DNA from: Clostridiales bacterium
GTDB lineage: Bacteria; Bacillota; Clostridia; Oscillospirales; QAMX01
DNA: 47,353 nt
Assembly (NCBI GenBank): GCA_012800055.1
Contig: JAAZKA010000031.1
Location: forward strand, 1-47,353
Direction of reading: 5' to 3'
The first letter of the stretch is position 1, and every line of letters begins with the position of its first letter. A program made the translations under genes and the position numbers. The notes under the pieces were generated by a model. The model saw only the letters and a list, made by a program, of their open reading frames with translations. It made no database searches and was not told the origin of the DNA. Positions 7,853 to 16,396 of the stretch are shown here, in pieces.

Positions 7853-8629
7853 ATGATGAACAAGGTTCTTCTGATCCTCGCCGATGGGATGCGTCCCGAC
7901 GCGATCGACCGATGCGGAAACTCTTATGCCGCCACGCTGATGAAAGAGTCTGCCTATACGCCTGCCGCGCGCACCGTTTTCCCGTCCGTCACGCTGCCGT
8001 GTCATATGTCGCTGTTTCTTTCCGTTGAGCCGGGACGCCACAATACGCTCACCAATACCTATGTCCCCCAGGTGCGTCCGATCAACGGGCTGTGCGAGAC
8101 GCTGCGGCTGCATAAAAAGCGCAGCGCGTTTTTCTACTCATGGGAGCAGCTTCGTGACCTCACGCGGCCCGATTCGCTCGAGCTGTCCTACTACGCAAAC
8201 GGCCATATCTTCGGTTACGAGAAGGCCAACCCGATGGTGACCACTGCGGCGATCAATCACATCCGTGAGAGCGCGCCGGACTTCGTGTTCCTCTACCTCG
8301 GCTACCCCGATGCCGCCGGGCATGGGTTCGGTTGGATGGGGAAAGAATACCTCGAGAGCGTGCGCGAGAGCATCGAGCGGATGGAGCAGATCATCACGAC
8401 GCTGCCGGCGGAGTACAATGTGATCGTGACGGCGGATCACGGCGGACATGAGCGGATGCACGGGACGGAGCTTGCCGAGGATATGACGATACCGCTGTTT
8501 CTGCGCGGGGAGCGGTTTTCGCCGGGCGCGGATATTCCGAACGCGAGCATTCTGGACATTGCGCCGACGATTGCGGAGCTGATCGGGGTACCGAGGGATG
8601 AGGACTGGTGCGGTAAATCGCTGGTGTAG
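7853..8629 (+). CDS. Type I phosphodiesterase/nucleotide pyrophosphatase-like protein
   Basis: A 258-residue member of the alkaline phosphatase superfamily, expected to hydrolyse a phosphate monoester or diester using two metal ions. Visible elements are the first metal Asp (LILADGM, Asp11), the nucleophile in FPSVTLPCH (Thr47), YPDAAGHGFG and TADHGGHE. It is shorter than most nucleotide pyrophosphatases and has no signal peptide, so it is cytoplasmic. The ATG at 7853 follows GGGAGGT; a longer upstream frame lies inside the transketolase gene. It begins 8 bases after that gene, so it belongs to the same operon. The substrate is unknown; a sugar phosphate is a reasonable guess. Confidence 0.8.
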   Translation: MMNKVLLILADGMRPDAIDRCGNSYAATLMKESAYTPAARTVFPSVTLPCHMSLFLSVEPGRHNTLTNTYVPQVRPINGLCETLRLHKKRSAFFYSWEQLRDLTRPDSLELSYYANGHIFGYEKANPMVTTAAINHIRESAPDFVFLYLGYPDAAGHGFGWMGKEYLESVRESIERMEQIITTLPAEYNVIVTADHGGHERMHGTELAEDMTIPLFLRGERFSPGADIPNASILDIAPTIAELIGVPRDEDWCGKSLV

Positions 8630-8771
8630 CGCGCTCCGCGTCCAAACCCCGCACCATCCCGCCACCGCCATGAAACAGCAGCCGGAAAAGTACACGAAGC
8701 TGAAAAAGCTGTGCGGTGCTGCCTTTACTTTCTGCTTTTCATTCTTCACCTTATTCAGGAGGGATTTTCAT

Positions 8772-11123
8772 ATGAAAATCACCGAACAGACACCGTCGGT
8801 GCCGCAGTATTTCTCGTGGATCAACTCGACCAACGAAGGGTCGACAGAACGTCAGACGCTGATCAACCTGGACTACTTCGCGTGGATGCTGCGCACCTAC
8901 GGGATGCAGCTGGCAATTTACGCGTGGGACGCGGGAAACCTCGACGGCGCGTCCGGGACATATGAGAAGCTCGACGGCGAGAAGCTGAGGAAGCAGTATC
9001 CCCGCGGCTACGGCCCGATCGCCGCACGCGCCGGAGAGCTGGGCATCCGTCTGGGTGTCTGGGGCGGTGCCGACGGCTACGGCAATACGCCCGAGGAGGA
9101 GGCTGCCCGCCGTGAGCTGTTGGTCTCGCTGTGCCGGGACTTCCGCTTTCGGCTCTTTAAGTTCGACACCGTCTGCGGATCGCTGCGACCGGAGAAGCAG
9201 GACGCCTTCGCCGAGACCATGCGTCAATGCCGGAAATACAGCCCCGATCTCATCGTCCTCAACCACCGCAACGACCTCGGCCACGCCGGGGACGCCGCGA
9301 CCACCTTCCTCTGGGGCGGTGTGGAGACCTATGTCGATGTCTTCCTCCGCAACGGGAAGACCGCACCGCATAACCGTGAGGGCGCGCTTGAACGCGGACT
9401 GGTGCCCGGACTGCGGCGGCTCACCGAGGATCACGGCGTGTGTTTATCCTCCTGCCTCGACTTCTTCGAGGATGACCTGGTGCTGCAGGCGTTCAACCGC
9501 AGTTTGATTCTCGCGCCGGAGCTGTACGGAAACCCGTGGCTGCTGCGCGACGATGAGCAGCCTCGGCTTGCGCGGATATTCAACCTCGCCGCGCGGTGGG
9601 ACAAGCTGCTCGTACACGGCATCACGCTGCCGGAGAGCTACGGGGAATATGCCGTCGCGCGCGGCGATGCTCATACCCGCATCCTCACACTGCGCAATGC
9701 GTCGTGGGAACCGCTGACCGTCCGGGTGAACTTCGCGGAGGTCGGGCTTGCGGAGTGTGCGAAGGTCATTGTCCATGAGCGTCACCCGTATGAGCGCGCG
9801 CGGACATATGCGTATAACGAGCCCGCCGAGGTCACCGTCGCACCGTACCGCGTCAGTCTCGTCGAGGTCGCCGATGCCGCGCACGCCGGGTGGTACCTGA
9901 CCGACTGTTGCTACGAGGTCGTGCGTGAGCTGCCCGGAGAGCCGGTCGAGGTGAAGCTCCTGCGTGCCGACGGAGAGGTGCGGCTGCATCACGGAGATAC
10001 GGAGCGCGTACTGACCGAAGCCCATCTGGATGAGACGCTTCCCGACCCGGTACGTCTGCTGCCCGGTATCGTCGACCATGTGCCGTACTCCGCCGAGACG
10101 CTTTATGAGGCAACGATGTTCGCGCTCGACAACGATTCTCTCGAGTACCGTTCCCTTCTGCGTTCCAGTGAGACAAAGGTGCCGGAGGTCAAAGCGGCGC
10201 GTGACGCGTTCTTTGATCAGGACACCTACCGTTTCCGGGGCTGCGAATCGCGCGCGCTGTTCGACGGCAATGACGCGACGTTCTTTGATACGAAGACAAA
10301 GTGTTACAATATCCGCGTCGACGGCGGCTGTCTGCGCGTGGACTTCGGTGCGGTCATCGACGCCGACACGGTCGAGCTGACCTGCTTCGAGATCGATGAG
10401 CCGACGCGGGAGATAATGCCGCAGACATACCGCGCCAATGCCGAGTATTCCCGTGACCTGACGGCGTTCCGTTCGGCGCCGCGCCTGCACATCACGGACG
10501 CCGGTGCGTGCGAGGCGCCGTCGGTGATCCTGCGCGTCCACAACATCGTGCAGCGTGCCGGACGGATGAAAAAGGTCACCTACGCGGTCGGTGCGCTCAG
10601 ATACTTCCGGCTGATGGATCCGCCGGACCGGATTTACCACGTCAGGCTCTACAAAAACGGCGCAGAAGTCAAACCGGAGACACCCCATGCAAACAACATG
10701 ATGGCGCATCCGCGGCGTCGGCCGGTCGTAGACATGCGAGCGCAGACGGTCACGCTGCCGGACGTCCTCCCGAGAGGCGCGTACCTCGCGGCGGCACTCG
10801 AGGGTGTACACGGCAAGGAGGGCGCTTATGTCGCGGCGGTCTGCGAAGATAAACTCCTCGGCTTTCCGACGCGTGCGCCGTCGTATCCGTCCAATGTCTG
10901 GGAGCACATCGTCGCGGCGACCGACGCAAACAACACGTACTACCTCCCGCTGACCTCGGACATGGCGGGTAAACGCGTCACGATCTGCACGCTCGCCGTC
11001 TGCGCGGAACACCTGGCGTTCCATACCGACATATGGCTCTGCGCGGGCAATCTTGTGACGGAGGGTGTGCGCGTGATATACGGTGCTGCTGACCGACCGC
11101 GTGCACTGCCCGGAGCCATATGA
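8772..11123 (+). CDS. Large glycoside hydrolase-like protein, family unassigned
   Basis: A 783-residue protein without a signal peptide. Residues 1 to about 300 read as a TIM barrel: DYFAWMLRTYGMQLAIYAWD, GIRLGVWGGADGYG and LFKFDTVCG, the last resembling the nucleophile strand of clan GH-D (GH36/GH27-like) enzymes. A segment similar to the beta-sandwich after such barrels follows. Around residues 490-560 a jelly-roll-like part (SRALFDGNDATFFDT, then LRVDFGAVIDADTVEL) resembles an F5/8 C-type carbohydrate-binding domain. The ATG at 8772 follows AGGAGGG; the preceding 58 in-frame codons have no ribosome-binding site. It lies 142 bases after the phosphodiesterase gene. It may act on an imported oligosaccharide. 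I could not place it in a numbered family. Confidence 0.65.
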   Translation: MKITEQTPSVPQYFSWINSTNEGSTERQTLINLDYFAWMLRTYGMQLAIYAWDAGNLDGASGTYEKLDGEKLRKQYPRGYGPIAARAGELGIRLGVWGGADGYGNTPEEEAARRELLVSLCRDFRFRLFKFDTVCGSLRPEKQDAFAETMRQCRKYSPDLIVLNHRNDLGHAGDAATTFLWGGVETYVDVFLRNGKTAPHNREGALERGLVPGLRRLTEDHGVCLSSCLDFFEDDLVLQAFNRSLILAPELYGNPWLLRDDEQPRLARIFNLAARWDKLLVHGITLPESYGEYAVARGDAHTRILTLRNASWEPLTVRVNFAEVGLAECAKVIVHERHPYERARTYAYNEPAEVTVAPYRVSLVEVADAAHAGWYLTDCCYEVVRELPGEPVEVKLLRADGEVRLHHGDTERVLTEAHLDETLPDPVRLLPGIVDHVPYSAETLYEATMFALDNDSLEYRSLLRSSETKVPEVKAARDAFFDQDTYRFRGCESRALFDGNDATFFDTKTKCYNIRVDGGCLRVDFGAVIDADTVELTCFEIDEPTREIMPQTYRANAEYSRDLTAFRSAPRLHITDAGACEAPSVILRVHNIVQRAGRMKKVTYAVGALRYFRLMDPPDRIYHVRLYKNGAEVKPETPHANNMMAHPRRRPVVDMRAQTVTLPDVLPRGAYLAAALEGVHGKEGAYVAAVCEDKLLGFPTRAPSYPSNVWEHIVAATDANNTYYLPLTSDMAGKRVTICTLAVCAEHLAFHTDIWLCAGNLVTEGVRVIYGAADRPRALPGAI

Positions 11124-11230
11124 GCGGACGCTTCGGCTGCGGTGCCTGTTCGCGAACGCCGCGCGGGCAGCGTATCTCAGAGGCGGGTTCGGGGACTGAG
11201 CGCATGGGAAAGATAACCTGAAAATTAACG

Positions 11231-11270
11231 GCGCGCGGCTACTTTCCATGGAGGACAGCCGCGCGCTTTT
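11231..11270 (+). terminator. Terminator after the glycosidase-like gene
   Basis: A perfect 10-bp GC-only stem (11231-11240 with 11257-11266) followed by TTTT. Confidence 0.8.
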
Positions 11271-11284
11271 CGTAGAATTGCATA

Positions 11285-11313
11285 TTGCATTTGGAACGTT
11301 TTTGGTGTAAACT
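11285..11313 (+). promoter_or_regulatory. Promoter of the EIIC-like gene
   Basis: TTGCAT (11285-11290), 17 bases, TAAACT (11308-11313), 29 bases before the ATG. Confidence 0.65.
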
Positions 11314-11342
11314 GTAGAAAAACATACGGGAGGCTTTGGAAG

Positions 11343-12377
11343 ATGTCGGACAAACCGAAGGGAAGGTTCCGGACATTTCTCGAACGCAAGAAAATTTCAA
11401 TCACGCCGCGCGCGTACTTCCTCGATGCGATGAGCGCGATGGCATTGGGTCTGTTCTCATCGCTGCTGATCGGCACAATCTTCGGGACACTGTACACCTG
11501 GACGAACTTTGCGTTTCTGGACACGGTCGCGGGCTACGCGAAGCAGGCGACCGGTGCCGCGCTGGGCATCGCAATCGCGTACTCGCTGCATGCACCGGCG
11601 TTCGTGCTGTTCTCGGCGGCGGCGGTGGGCATCGCGGGCAACGCGCTCGGCGGACCGGTCGGCGCATACGTTGCGACGGTGGTCGCAACGGAGCTTGGCA
11701 AGGCCGTGTCCAAGGAGACGAAGGTCGACCTGCTGGTGACTCCGTCGGTGACGATCATCGCGGGGACGCTGGTGGCGATGTTTGTAGGGCCGGGGGTCTC
11801 GGCGGTGATGACGGCGTTCGGAAAGTTCATCATGTACGCGACGGAGCTGCAGCCGCTGTGGATGGGGATGCTGGTGAGCGCGACGGTCGGGATTGTACTG
11901 ACGCTGCCGATCTCGAGCGCGGCGCTGTGCGTAATGCTGGACCTTTCAGGACTGGCGGCAGGTGCGGCGACAGCGGGCTGCTGCGCGCAGATGATCGGGT
12001 TTGCATTCATGAGCTTCCGTGAAAACCGCTGGGGAGGCCTTGTCGCGCAGGGTTTGGGGACGTCGATGCTGCAGATGCCGAACATCCTGCGCAACCCGCG
12101 CATCTGGATTCCGACGATCGTGACCTCCCTGATTACCGGACCGCTGTCGACACTGGTGTTTAAGCTCGAGAACATCCCGGTCGGCGCGGGCATGGGGACA
12201 TGCGGACTGGTCGGCCCGCTGGGGATTCTGACCGCGATGCCCGACGGCGGCACGCGGATGTGGGTCGGGATTGCGCTTTTATGCTTCATCCTGCCGGCGA
12301 CCCTGACAATGGGATTCTCGTGGATTCTCGAACGCATCGGATGGATTCGCCCGGGCGACTTGAAGATCGACAGCTGA
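11343..12377 (+). CDS. PTS EIIC-like membrane protein (PTS_EIIC_2 type)
   Basis: A 344-residue integral membrane protein with about eight to ten hydrophobic segments starting near residue 30 (FLDAMSAMALGLFSSLLIGT). Small-residue-rich helices (AAAVGIAGNALGGPVGAYVA) and GGLVAQGLGTSMLQMPNI resemble the PTS_EIIC_2 group of sugar-transporter IIC-like proteins. True EIICs move sugars with phosphoenolpyruvate-derived phosphate, but no EIIA or EIIB gene is nearby, so this may be an orphan transporter of unknown substrate. GGGAGG precedes the ATG. Its own promoter and terminator make it a single-gene unit. Confidence 0.78.
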   Translation: MSDKPKGRFRTFLERKKISITPRAYFLDAMSAMALGLFSSLLIGTIFGTLYTWTNFAFLDTVAGYAKQATGAALGIAIAYSLHAPAFVLFSAAAVGIAGNALGGPVGAYVATVVATELGKAVSKETKVDLLVTPSVTIIAGTLVAMFVGPGVSAVMTAFGKFIMYATELQPLWMGMLVSATVGIVLTLPISSAALCVMLDLSGLAAGAATAGCCAQMIGFAFMSFRENRWGGLVAQGLGTSMLQMPNILRNPRIWIPTIVTSLITGPLSTLVFKLENIPVGAGMGTCGLVGPLGILTAMPDGGTRMWVGIALLCFILPATLTMGFSWILERIGWIRPGDLKIDS

Positions 12378-12386
12378 ACGGATGAT

Positions 12387-12420
12387 AAAAGCTCCCGTTT
12401 CTCACGAAACGGGAGCTTTT
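12387..12420. terminator. Bidirectional terminator after the EIIC-like gene
   Basis: A perfect 15-bp stem (12387-12401 with 12406-12420) with a 4-base loop, A run on one side and T run on the other, 9 bases after the stop. Confidence 0.9.
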
Positions 12421-12562
12421 GCGATACTTGCAAATCACACTTGATATACGCATGATTGGATGTCTGTTGGCTGGTCGTGAAACACTCACGACCGGAACGT
12501 AATTACGATGCAAATAGTCGCAATCATTTATTGGCAGCATGAAAATAAGCTCTAAAGCAAAG

Positions 12563-12596
12563 AAAAGGGTCTAAAATCTAAGTTTTAGACCCTTTT
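12563..12596. terminator. Terminator of the tRNA-Pro gene
   Basis: A perfect 14-bp stem (12563-12576 with 12583-12596) with a 6-base loop. It is flanked by A and T runs, 5 bases beyond the tRNA 3' end on the minus strand. Confidence 0.85.
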
Positions 12597-12600
12597 ATGC

Positions 12601-12677
12601 TGGTCCGAGTGGCGAGATTCGAACTCACGGCCCCTTGAACCCCATTCAAGTACTCTACCAAACTGAGCTACACCCGG
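12601..12677 (-). tRNA. tRNA-Pro (anticodon GGG)
   Basis: A 77-base cloverleaf with encoded CCA. The acceptor stem is CCGGGTG/CACTCGG with one G-T pair. The anticodon stem CTTGA/TCAAG holds loop ATGGGGT, and the T arm is GTGAG-TTCGAAT-CTCGC. The C1-G72 pair and A73 are hallmarks of bacterial tRNA-Pro. Anticodon GGG reads CCC and CCU. It is a single-tRNA unit with its own promoter and terminator. Confidence 0.96.
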
Positions 12678-12701
12678 ATGCTCTCTCAACAGCACCTGTC
12701 T

Positions 12702-12730
12702 ATTATATAATACGAAATACGATTTGTCAA
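12702..12730 (-). promoter_or_regulatory. Promoter of tRNA-Pro
   Basis: On the minus strand a perfect TTGACA (12730-12725), 17 bases and perfect TATAAT (12707-12702). Confidence 0.92.
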
Positions 12731-12754
12731 GAGCTTGACACGGGTTTTCATGAA

Positions 12755-12795
12755 ATAAAAAGAATGTATGAACCCCCGCATCCGGGCAGATTCAT
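12755..12795 (-). terminator. Probable terminator of the MurQ operon
   Basis: On the minus strand an ATGAA/TTCAT outer stem and CCCG/CGGG inner stem span the stop codon of the hydrolase gene. A T-rich tract follows (12755-12760). The stem is interrupted, so confidence is moderate. Confidence 0.45.
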
Positions 12796-13571
12796 TTCTC
12801 CGACTCGATTTGTGCCAGCAGCCGGTCACGTGAGCGGTCAAGGAAGCGTCCCCAGGCGGTCGGGTCGACGAACGCGTCCGCGTCACCCGCAATCAGCCGC
12901 AGATAGCGCGTCTGCTCGTCGTTGTTTCCGACATGGTTCCCCAACAGGATGTCCACCGGCTCCTTGCGGACACGCTCGAGGCCTTCGAGAAATTCCTGCC
13001 TGCAGTCAAAGCTCAAGCCATAGCGCATGAGGAAGTCTTGCGCCATCGAGTTCACGCCGACGCCGCCGTGCATCCCGAAGCGCTTTCCGGCGTTCTCGAA
13101 AAAGTACGACATGCACCCCGGCGTATGTCCGGGCGTCGAGATGCAGCGGATCGAGATGCGCCCGAGCGTGATTGCGTCGCCGTCATGCAGCGGGACGTCC
13201 GGCGTGAAAGCCTCATTGTACACGTACCCCAGCTCCCGCGCCCAGGTCAGGTCGAGCGTACCGTCGGCGTACGGGACATCCGGCGCACCGATGTACGTCT
13301 TTACACCGGTGTATTCGCGGAGCGCTTTCGCCGCGCCCAGATGGTCGTAGTGGCCGTGAGACAGCAGCAGAATCTTCAGGTCGAACGGGTCGAATCCCAA
13401 CCGCCGGATGCCCTCAAGCACCAGGTACAGCGTGTGCGGATAGCCCGTGTCCAGCAGAATCAGCCCCTCGCCGGTGTCGATCAGATGCGCCGACGCCGGA
13501 ACCGTGCCGACAAAGTACACGTCGCCGTAGATGCGAAACGGCGTCATGGCGCCTTCCCATGGCTTTATCAT
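12792..13571 (-). CDS. Metallo-beta-lactamase-fold hydrolase
   Basis: A 259-residue metal-dependent hydrolase. The signature LLLSHGHYDHLGA gives the HxHxDH motif (His72, His74, Asp76, His77). CISTPGHTPG and LLGNHVGNND supply further metal ligands. No signal peptide is seen, so it is cytoplasmic. The ATG follows GGAGGG and overlaps the murQ stop by one base (TGATG), so translation is probably coupled. An in-frame extension reaching further upstream lies inside murQ and is rejected. The substrate could be a lactone or thioester formed in the sugar pathway, but nothing in the sequence decides this. Confidence 0.87.
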   Translation of the reverse strand: MIKPWEGAMTPFRIYGDVYFVGTVPASAHLIDTGEGLILLDTGYPHTLYLVLEGIRRLGFDPFDLKILLLSHGHYDHLGAAKALREYTGVKTYIGAPDVPYADGTLDLTWARELGYVYNEAFTPDVPLHDGDAITLGRISIRCISTPGHTPGCMSYFFENAGKRFGMHGGVGVNSMAQDFLMRYGLSFDCRQEFLEGLERVRKEPVDILLGNHVGNNDEQTRYLRLIAGDADAFVDPTAWGRFLDRSRDRLLAQIESEK

Positions 13572-14398
13572 CACTTGCCCTCCAGAGCGTCCACCGCACG
13601 TTTGATGTCGTCGCCGTTCTCGGTCAGTGCGCGGGCGGCGGTCGCGTCGTCGCAGCCCGTCACCGCTGCGATGATGCGCTCTGCACGCCGGCGCAGCTTG
13701 ATGTTCGTCGGCTTCATGTACAGCATGTAGTTCCCCCGTACGCGTCCCAGCTTCACCATCACGCCCGTCGACAGCATGTTGAGCACCATCTTCTGCGCCG
13801 TGCCCGACTTCATCCGCGTCGAGCCGTTGATCACCTCCGGCCCCACCACCGGCGTGATCGGATACTCTGCGCTCTCCGGCAGCGGCGTCCCGGGATTCGT
13901 CGAGATGCCCGACGTTACCGCGCCCATCTCCCGCGCCCATACGACCGCCCGCACCACGCTCGGCGCGTTGCCCGATGCCGACAGCCCGACCAGACAGTCG
14001 CCCGCGTTGAACCCGCGCTCGGCGAGCTGCCGGATGCCGATGTCCGGGTCATCCTCCGCGCCCTCGACCGCCCGGAATACCGCACGCTCTCCGCCGACCA
14101 TCACGCCCTGTACCGCCTCGTACGATACCCCGTACGTCGGCGGACATTCCGATGCGTCCAACACGCCCAGACGTCCTGATGTCCCCGCGCCCAGGTAAAA
14201 GAGCCGTCCGCCCTGTTTCATCCGCTCCGCGATCGCGTCAATGGCGGCGGCGATATGGTCAAGCTCCGTCTCTACCGCCAGTGCGACTTTCTTATCCTCA
14301 TCGTTAAACGCCCTCACCATCTCGGCGGTCGTCATCCTGTCGATGTCCTTTGTCCGCTGATTTGCTTTTTCCGTGGCCAATACGTCGTAATCCGGCAT
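13571..14398 (-). CDS. murQ: N-acetylmuramic acid 6-phosphate etherase
   Basis: A 275-residue SIS-domain enzyme that cleaves the lactyl ether of N-acetylmuramic acid 6-phosphate to GlcNAc 6-phosphate and D-lactate, in peptidoglycan-sugar salvage. The family signature GAGTSGRLG (from Gly70) and ASECPPT are present. Glu84 and Glu115 match the catalytic glutamates Glu83 and Glu114 of the E. coli enzyme. A ubiquitin-associated-like helical tail (CDDATAARALTENGDDIKRA) closes the protein, as in other MurQs. The ATG at 14398 follows GGGAGAG; longer frames are extensions over the kinase gene. The kinase upstream suggests the MurNAc 6-phosphate is made inside the cell. Confidence 0.96.
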   Translation of the reverse strand: MPDYDVLATEKANQRTKDIDRMTTAEMVRAFNDEDKKVALAVETELDHIAAAIDAIAERMKQGGRLFYLGAGTSGRLGVLDASECPPTYGVSYEAVQGVMVGGERAVFRAVEGAEDDPDIGIRQLAERGFNAGDCLVGLSASGNAPSVVRAVVWAREMGAVTSGISTNPGTPLPESAEYPITPVVGPEVINGSTRMKSGTAQKMVLNMLSTGVMVKLGRVRGNYMLYMKPTNIKLRRRAERIIAAVTGCDDATAARALTENGDDIKRAVDALEGK

Positions 14399-14415
14399 AG
14401 ATACTCTCCCTTTTT

Positions 14416-15342
14416 CTATCTGTTGAAGCTCTGACGGAAGCGTGCGCGGAAGTTTTCCGTGACCGGTATGCCCGCGAGCCGCGCAGCTTCGCATACCGCA
14501 CCGAACACCGGCGGCAACGATGGGAACGTCAGCGTCAATCCGGGAAGCCGCGCGCCTGCCATCACCGGCAGGACGTCGCGGCGCGTCCACAGGCCGCCGA
14601 TGCACACAACCGCAGGCTCCGTCAATCCCGCGCGCGTCCGTACCGTCGAGACGATCTCCGCAAGATAGTCCGCCGTACGTTCGAGAAGCTGCACGGCGGT
14701 CGGATCCTGCACGTCGTACGCACGGAATACCACCGGCGCGAAGGACGCGATATACCGCTTGCCCTTCGCGTAGATATCCGTCAGCAGGGCCGTCGGGGAG
14801 CCGCCGAGCGCCTCCTCCAGATACTCCGACAGCGGCGACGCTTCCGCGCGGCCGTCGCGGACTCTCAGCGCGTGCATGATCGCGCCGGCACCCAGGTCGT
14901 AACCCGAACCGGCACCGTCGAACAGATACCCCCATCCGCCGCAGCGTGTGAGCACTCCGTTCAGCCGTGCGAACGCCGACGACCCGGTTCCCGCGATGAC
15001 CGCGCAGCCGTCGCCCGATAAAGACTCCGACGCGATGGCGTTCACCATGTCCGACGACACACCCAGCGGCGTCTGCGGGTACAATGTACGCAGCATCGCG
15101 TACAGCCGCTCCGACGAGTCGCCCGACGAGCCGCCCGACAGCCCTGCGAAAAGACCGTCGGGCGCGTTTTCACACAGTGCGGAGAGGCCCTCACGCAGAA
15201 CCTCCCCGGCTTTCTCAAAGCCCAAGTCAAAGGGATTGCTCGCGCCGCGTACGAGCTGCCGCAGCACCGTGCCGTCCTCCCGCGCGAGGACGAACGCCGT
15301 CTTCGTACCACCGCCGTCGATGCCCGCGATTGTCTTAGTCAT
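14416..15342 (-). CDS. murK: BadF/BadG-type sugar kinase, probably MurNAc/GlcNAc kinase
   Basis: A 308-residue ASKHA-fold ATPase. The phosphate-binding DGGGTKT (residues 9-15), a second glycine-rich loop IAGTGSSAFARL and CGGWGYLFDGAGSGYDLG are typical of N-acetylglucosamine kinases. In Clostridium acetobutylicum a kinase of this family, MurK, phosphorylates MurNAc and GlcNAc and works with MurQ; the adjacent murQ gene makes the same job likely here. This replaces the PTS route that makes MurNAc 6-phosphate during import. Its start overlaps the end of the esterase gene by 8 bases. The exact sugar specificity is inferred. Confidence 0.82.
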   Translation of the reverse strand: MTKTIAGIDGGGTKTAFVLAREDGTVLRQLVRGASNPFDLGFEKAGEVLREGLSALCENAPDGLFAGLSGGSSGDSSERLYAMLRTLYPQTPLGVSSDMVNAIASESLSGDGCAVIAGTGSSAFARLNGVLTRCGGWGYLFDGAGSGYDLGAGAIMHALRVRDGRAEASPLSEYLEEALGGSPTALLTDIYAKGKRYIASFAPVVFRAYDVQDPTAVQLLERTADYLAEIVSTVRTRAGLTEPAVVCIGGLWTRRDVLPVMAGARLPGLTLTFPSLPPVFGAVCEAARLAGIPVTENFRARFRQSFNR

Positions 15343-16309
15343 GAGCCTTCATATTGAGCATCGCGCGCAAGGTAATGTCGCCCTGCTGCGGCAGACCTTC
15401 GTGTCCGAAATCCCAGTAGATTTTAATCTCCTTCGGCGCGGTGATTGCGTTGTAGATCGCAAACTGCGTCGAAGGCGGGCATGTCGAGTCCATCATCGTC
15501 GCGAACAGGATTGTCTGCGCCTTGATGCGTACGGCAAGCTTCGAGACGTCGATGTAGCCGAGCATGTTCCAGATTTCATCGATGCGCTCGTGACGCGGGT
15601 CGCGGTGGCGCAGAAAGTAGGACAGCTCGTCATATGCGCCTTTCGCGAGATCCATCTCCCACACGCGCTTGTAGTCGGTGAGGAACGGACACGCCGGTAC
15701 GCACAGTGCCACACGCGGCTCGAGCGACGCGCACGCGACCGTCAAACCGCCGCCCTGCGAGCCGCCCATCGCGCCGACGCGTCCCGCGTCGACCTCCGGC
15801 ATCGACATCAGGATACGCGCCGTCTGTGCGCAGTCGAGGAAGACGTTGCGGAAGTAGAGCTGGTCGGGATCGAAGGTCGACAGGCCGCGGATGATCTGAC
15901 CCTTGAAGGTATTGCCGGAGACGACCCGGTTGTCGTCGGAGAAGCCCATCTGACCGCGCGCGTCGAGCGCGAGGACGAAGAAGCCTGCGTAGGCGTAGGC
16001 GAGCTTGTCGTACCAGTCCCCTGCGCTCCCTGAGTAGCCGTGGAACATGCAGACGCCGGGATGGTTCGCGGTGGGATGCTCGGGACGCAGGAAACGGCAG
16101 CAGATGCGCGCGCCGCCGACACCGGTGAAATAAAGATAAGAACATTTTACTCCCGGGGCTTGAAAATCAGCCGGTTCCAGTGTATAATCAAGAGAACAGG
16201 CATCAAGCTCGGAGAGAGCGCGATCCCAGTACGCGTCGAAATCCTGCGGGCGCGGATTGGTCCCTTTATATTCGCGGAGACGTTCAATGGGCATGTCCAG
16301 AGCGGGCAT
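15335..16309 (-). CDS. AXE1-type acetyl esterase (cephalosporin-C deacetylase/acetylxylan esterase family)
   Basis: A 324-residue alpha/beta hydrolase that removes acetyl groups from acetylated sugars or xylo-oligosaccharides. The catalytic triad is visible as Ser184 in GGSQGGG, Asp274 in MMDSTCPP and His303 in DFGHEG. The oxyanion region FHGYSGSAGDW is also present. Its length matches the family (about 320). The ATG at 16309 follows AAGGAAG; an upstream TTG start would lack a ribosome-binding site. With no signal peptide it acts on imported, acetylated sugars. It sits between the isomerase and the kinase in the operon, so O-acetylated amino sugars are also possible substrates. Confidence 0.88.
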   Translation of the reverse strand: MPALDMPIERLREYKGTNPRPQDFDAYWDRALSELDACSLDYTLEPADFQAPGVKCSYLYFTGVGGARICCRFLRPEHPTANHPGVCMFHGYSGSAGDWYDKLAYAYAGFFVLALDARGQMGFSDDNRVVSGNTFKGQIIRGLSTFDPDQLYFRNVFLDCAQTARILMSMPEVDAGRVGAMGGSQGGGLTVACASLEPRVALCVPACPFLTDYKRVWEMDLAKGAYDELSYFLRHRDPRHERIDEIWNMLGYIDVSKLAVRIKAQTILFATMMDSTCPPSTQFAIYNAITAPKEIKIYWDFGHEGLPQQGDITLRAMLNMKAHD

Positions 16310-16396
16310 AAACAGCACTTCCTTATAAAATATATTGGGGATCAAATGAGGTTTTTAACCGTACTGCAGAGAGGGAGCGGTCGATACTTTCTCCCG

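Noticed and set aside
9444-11249. 601-codon minus-strand open frame
   Set aside because: Antisense to the glycosidase-like gene, Arg/His-rich composition, no ribosome-binding site.
13572-13940. N-terminal extension of the MBL-fold gene
   Set aside because: It lies inside murQ in another frame; the internal ATG at 13571 has a GGAGGG and matches the family's N-terminus.
14399-14935. N-terminal extension of murQ
   Set aside because: It overlaps the kinase gene out of frame and has Arg-rich, non-family sequence.
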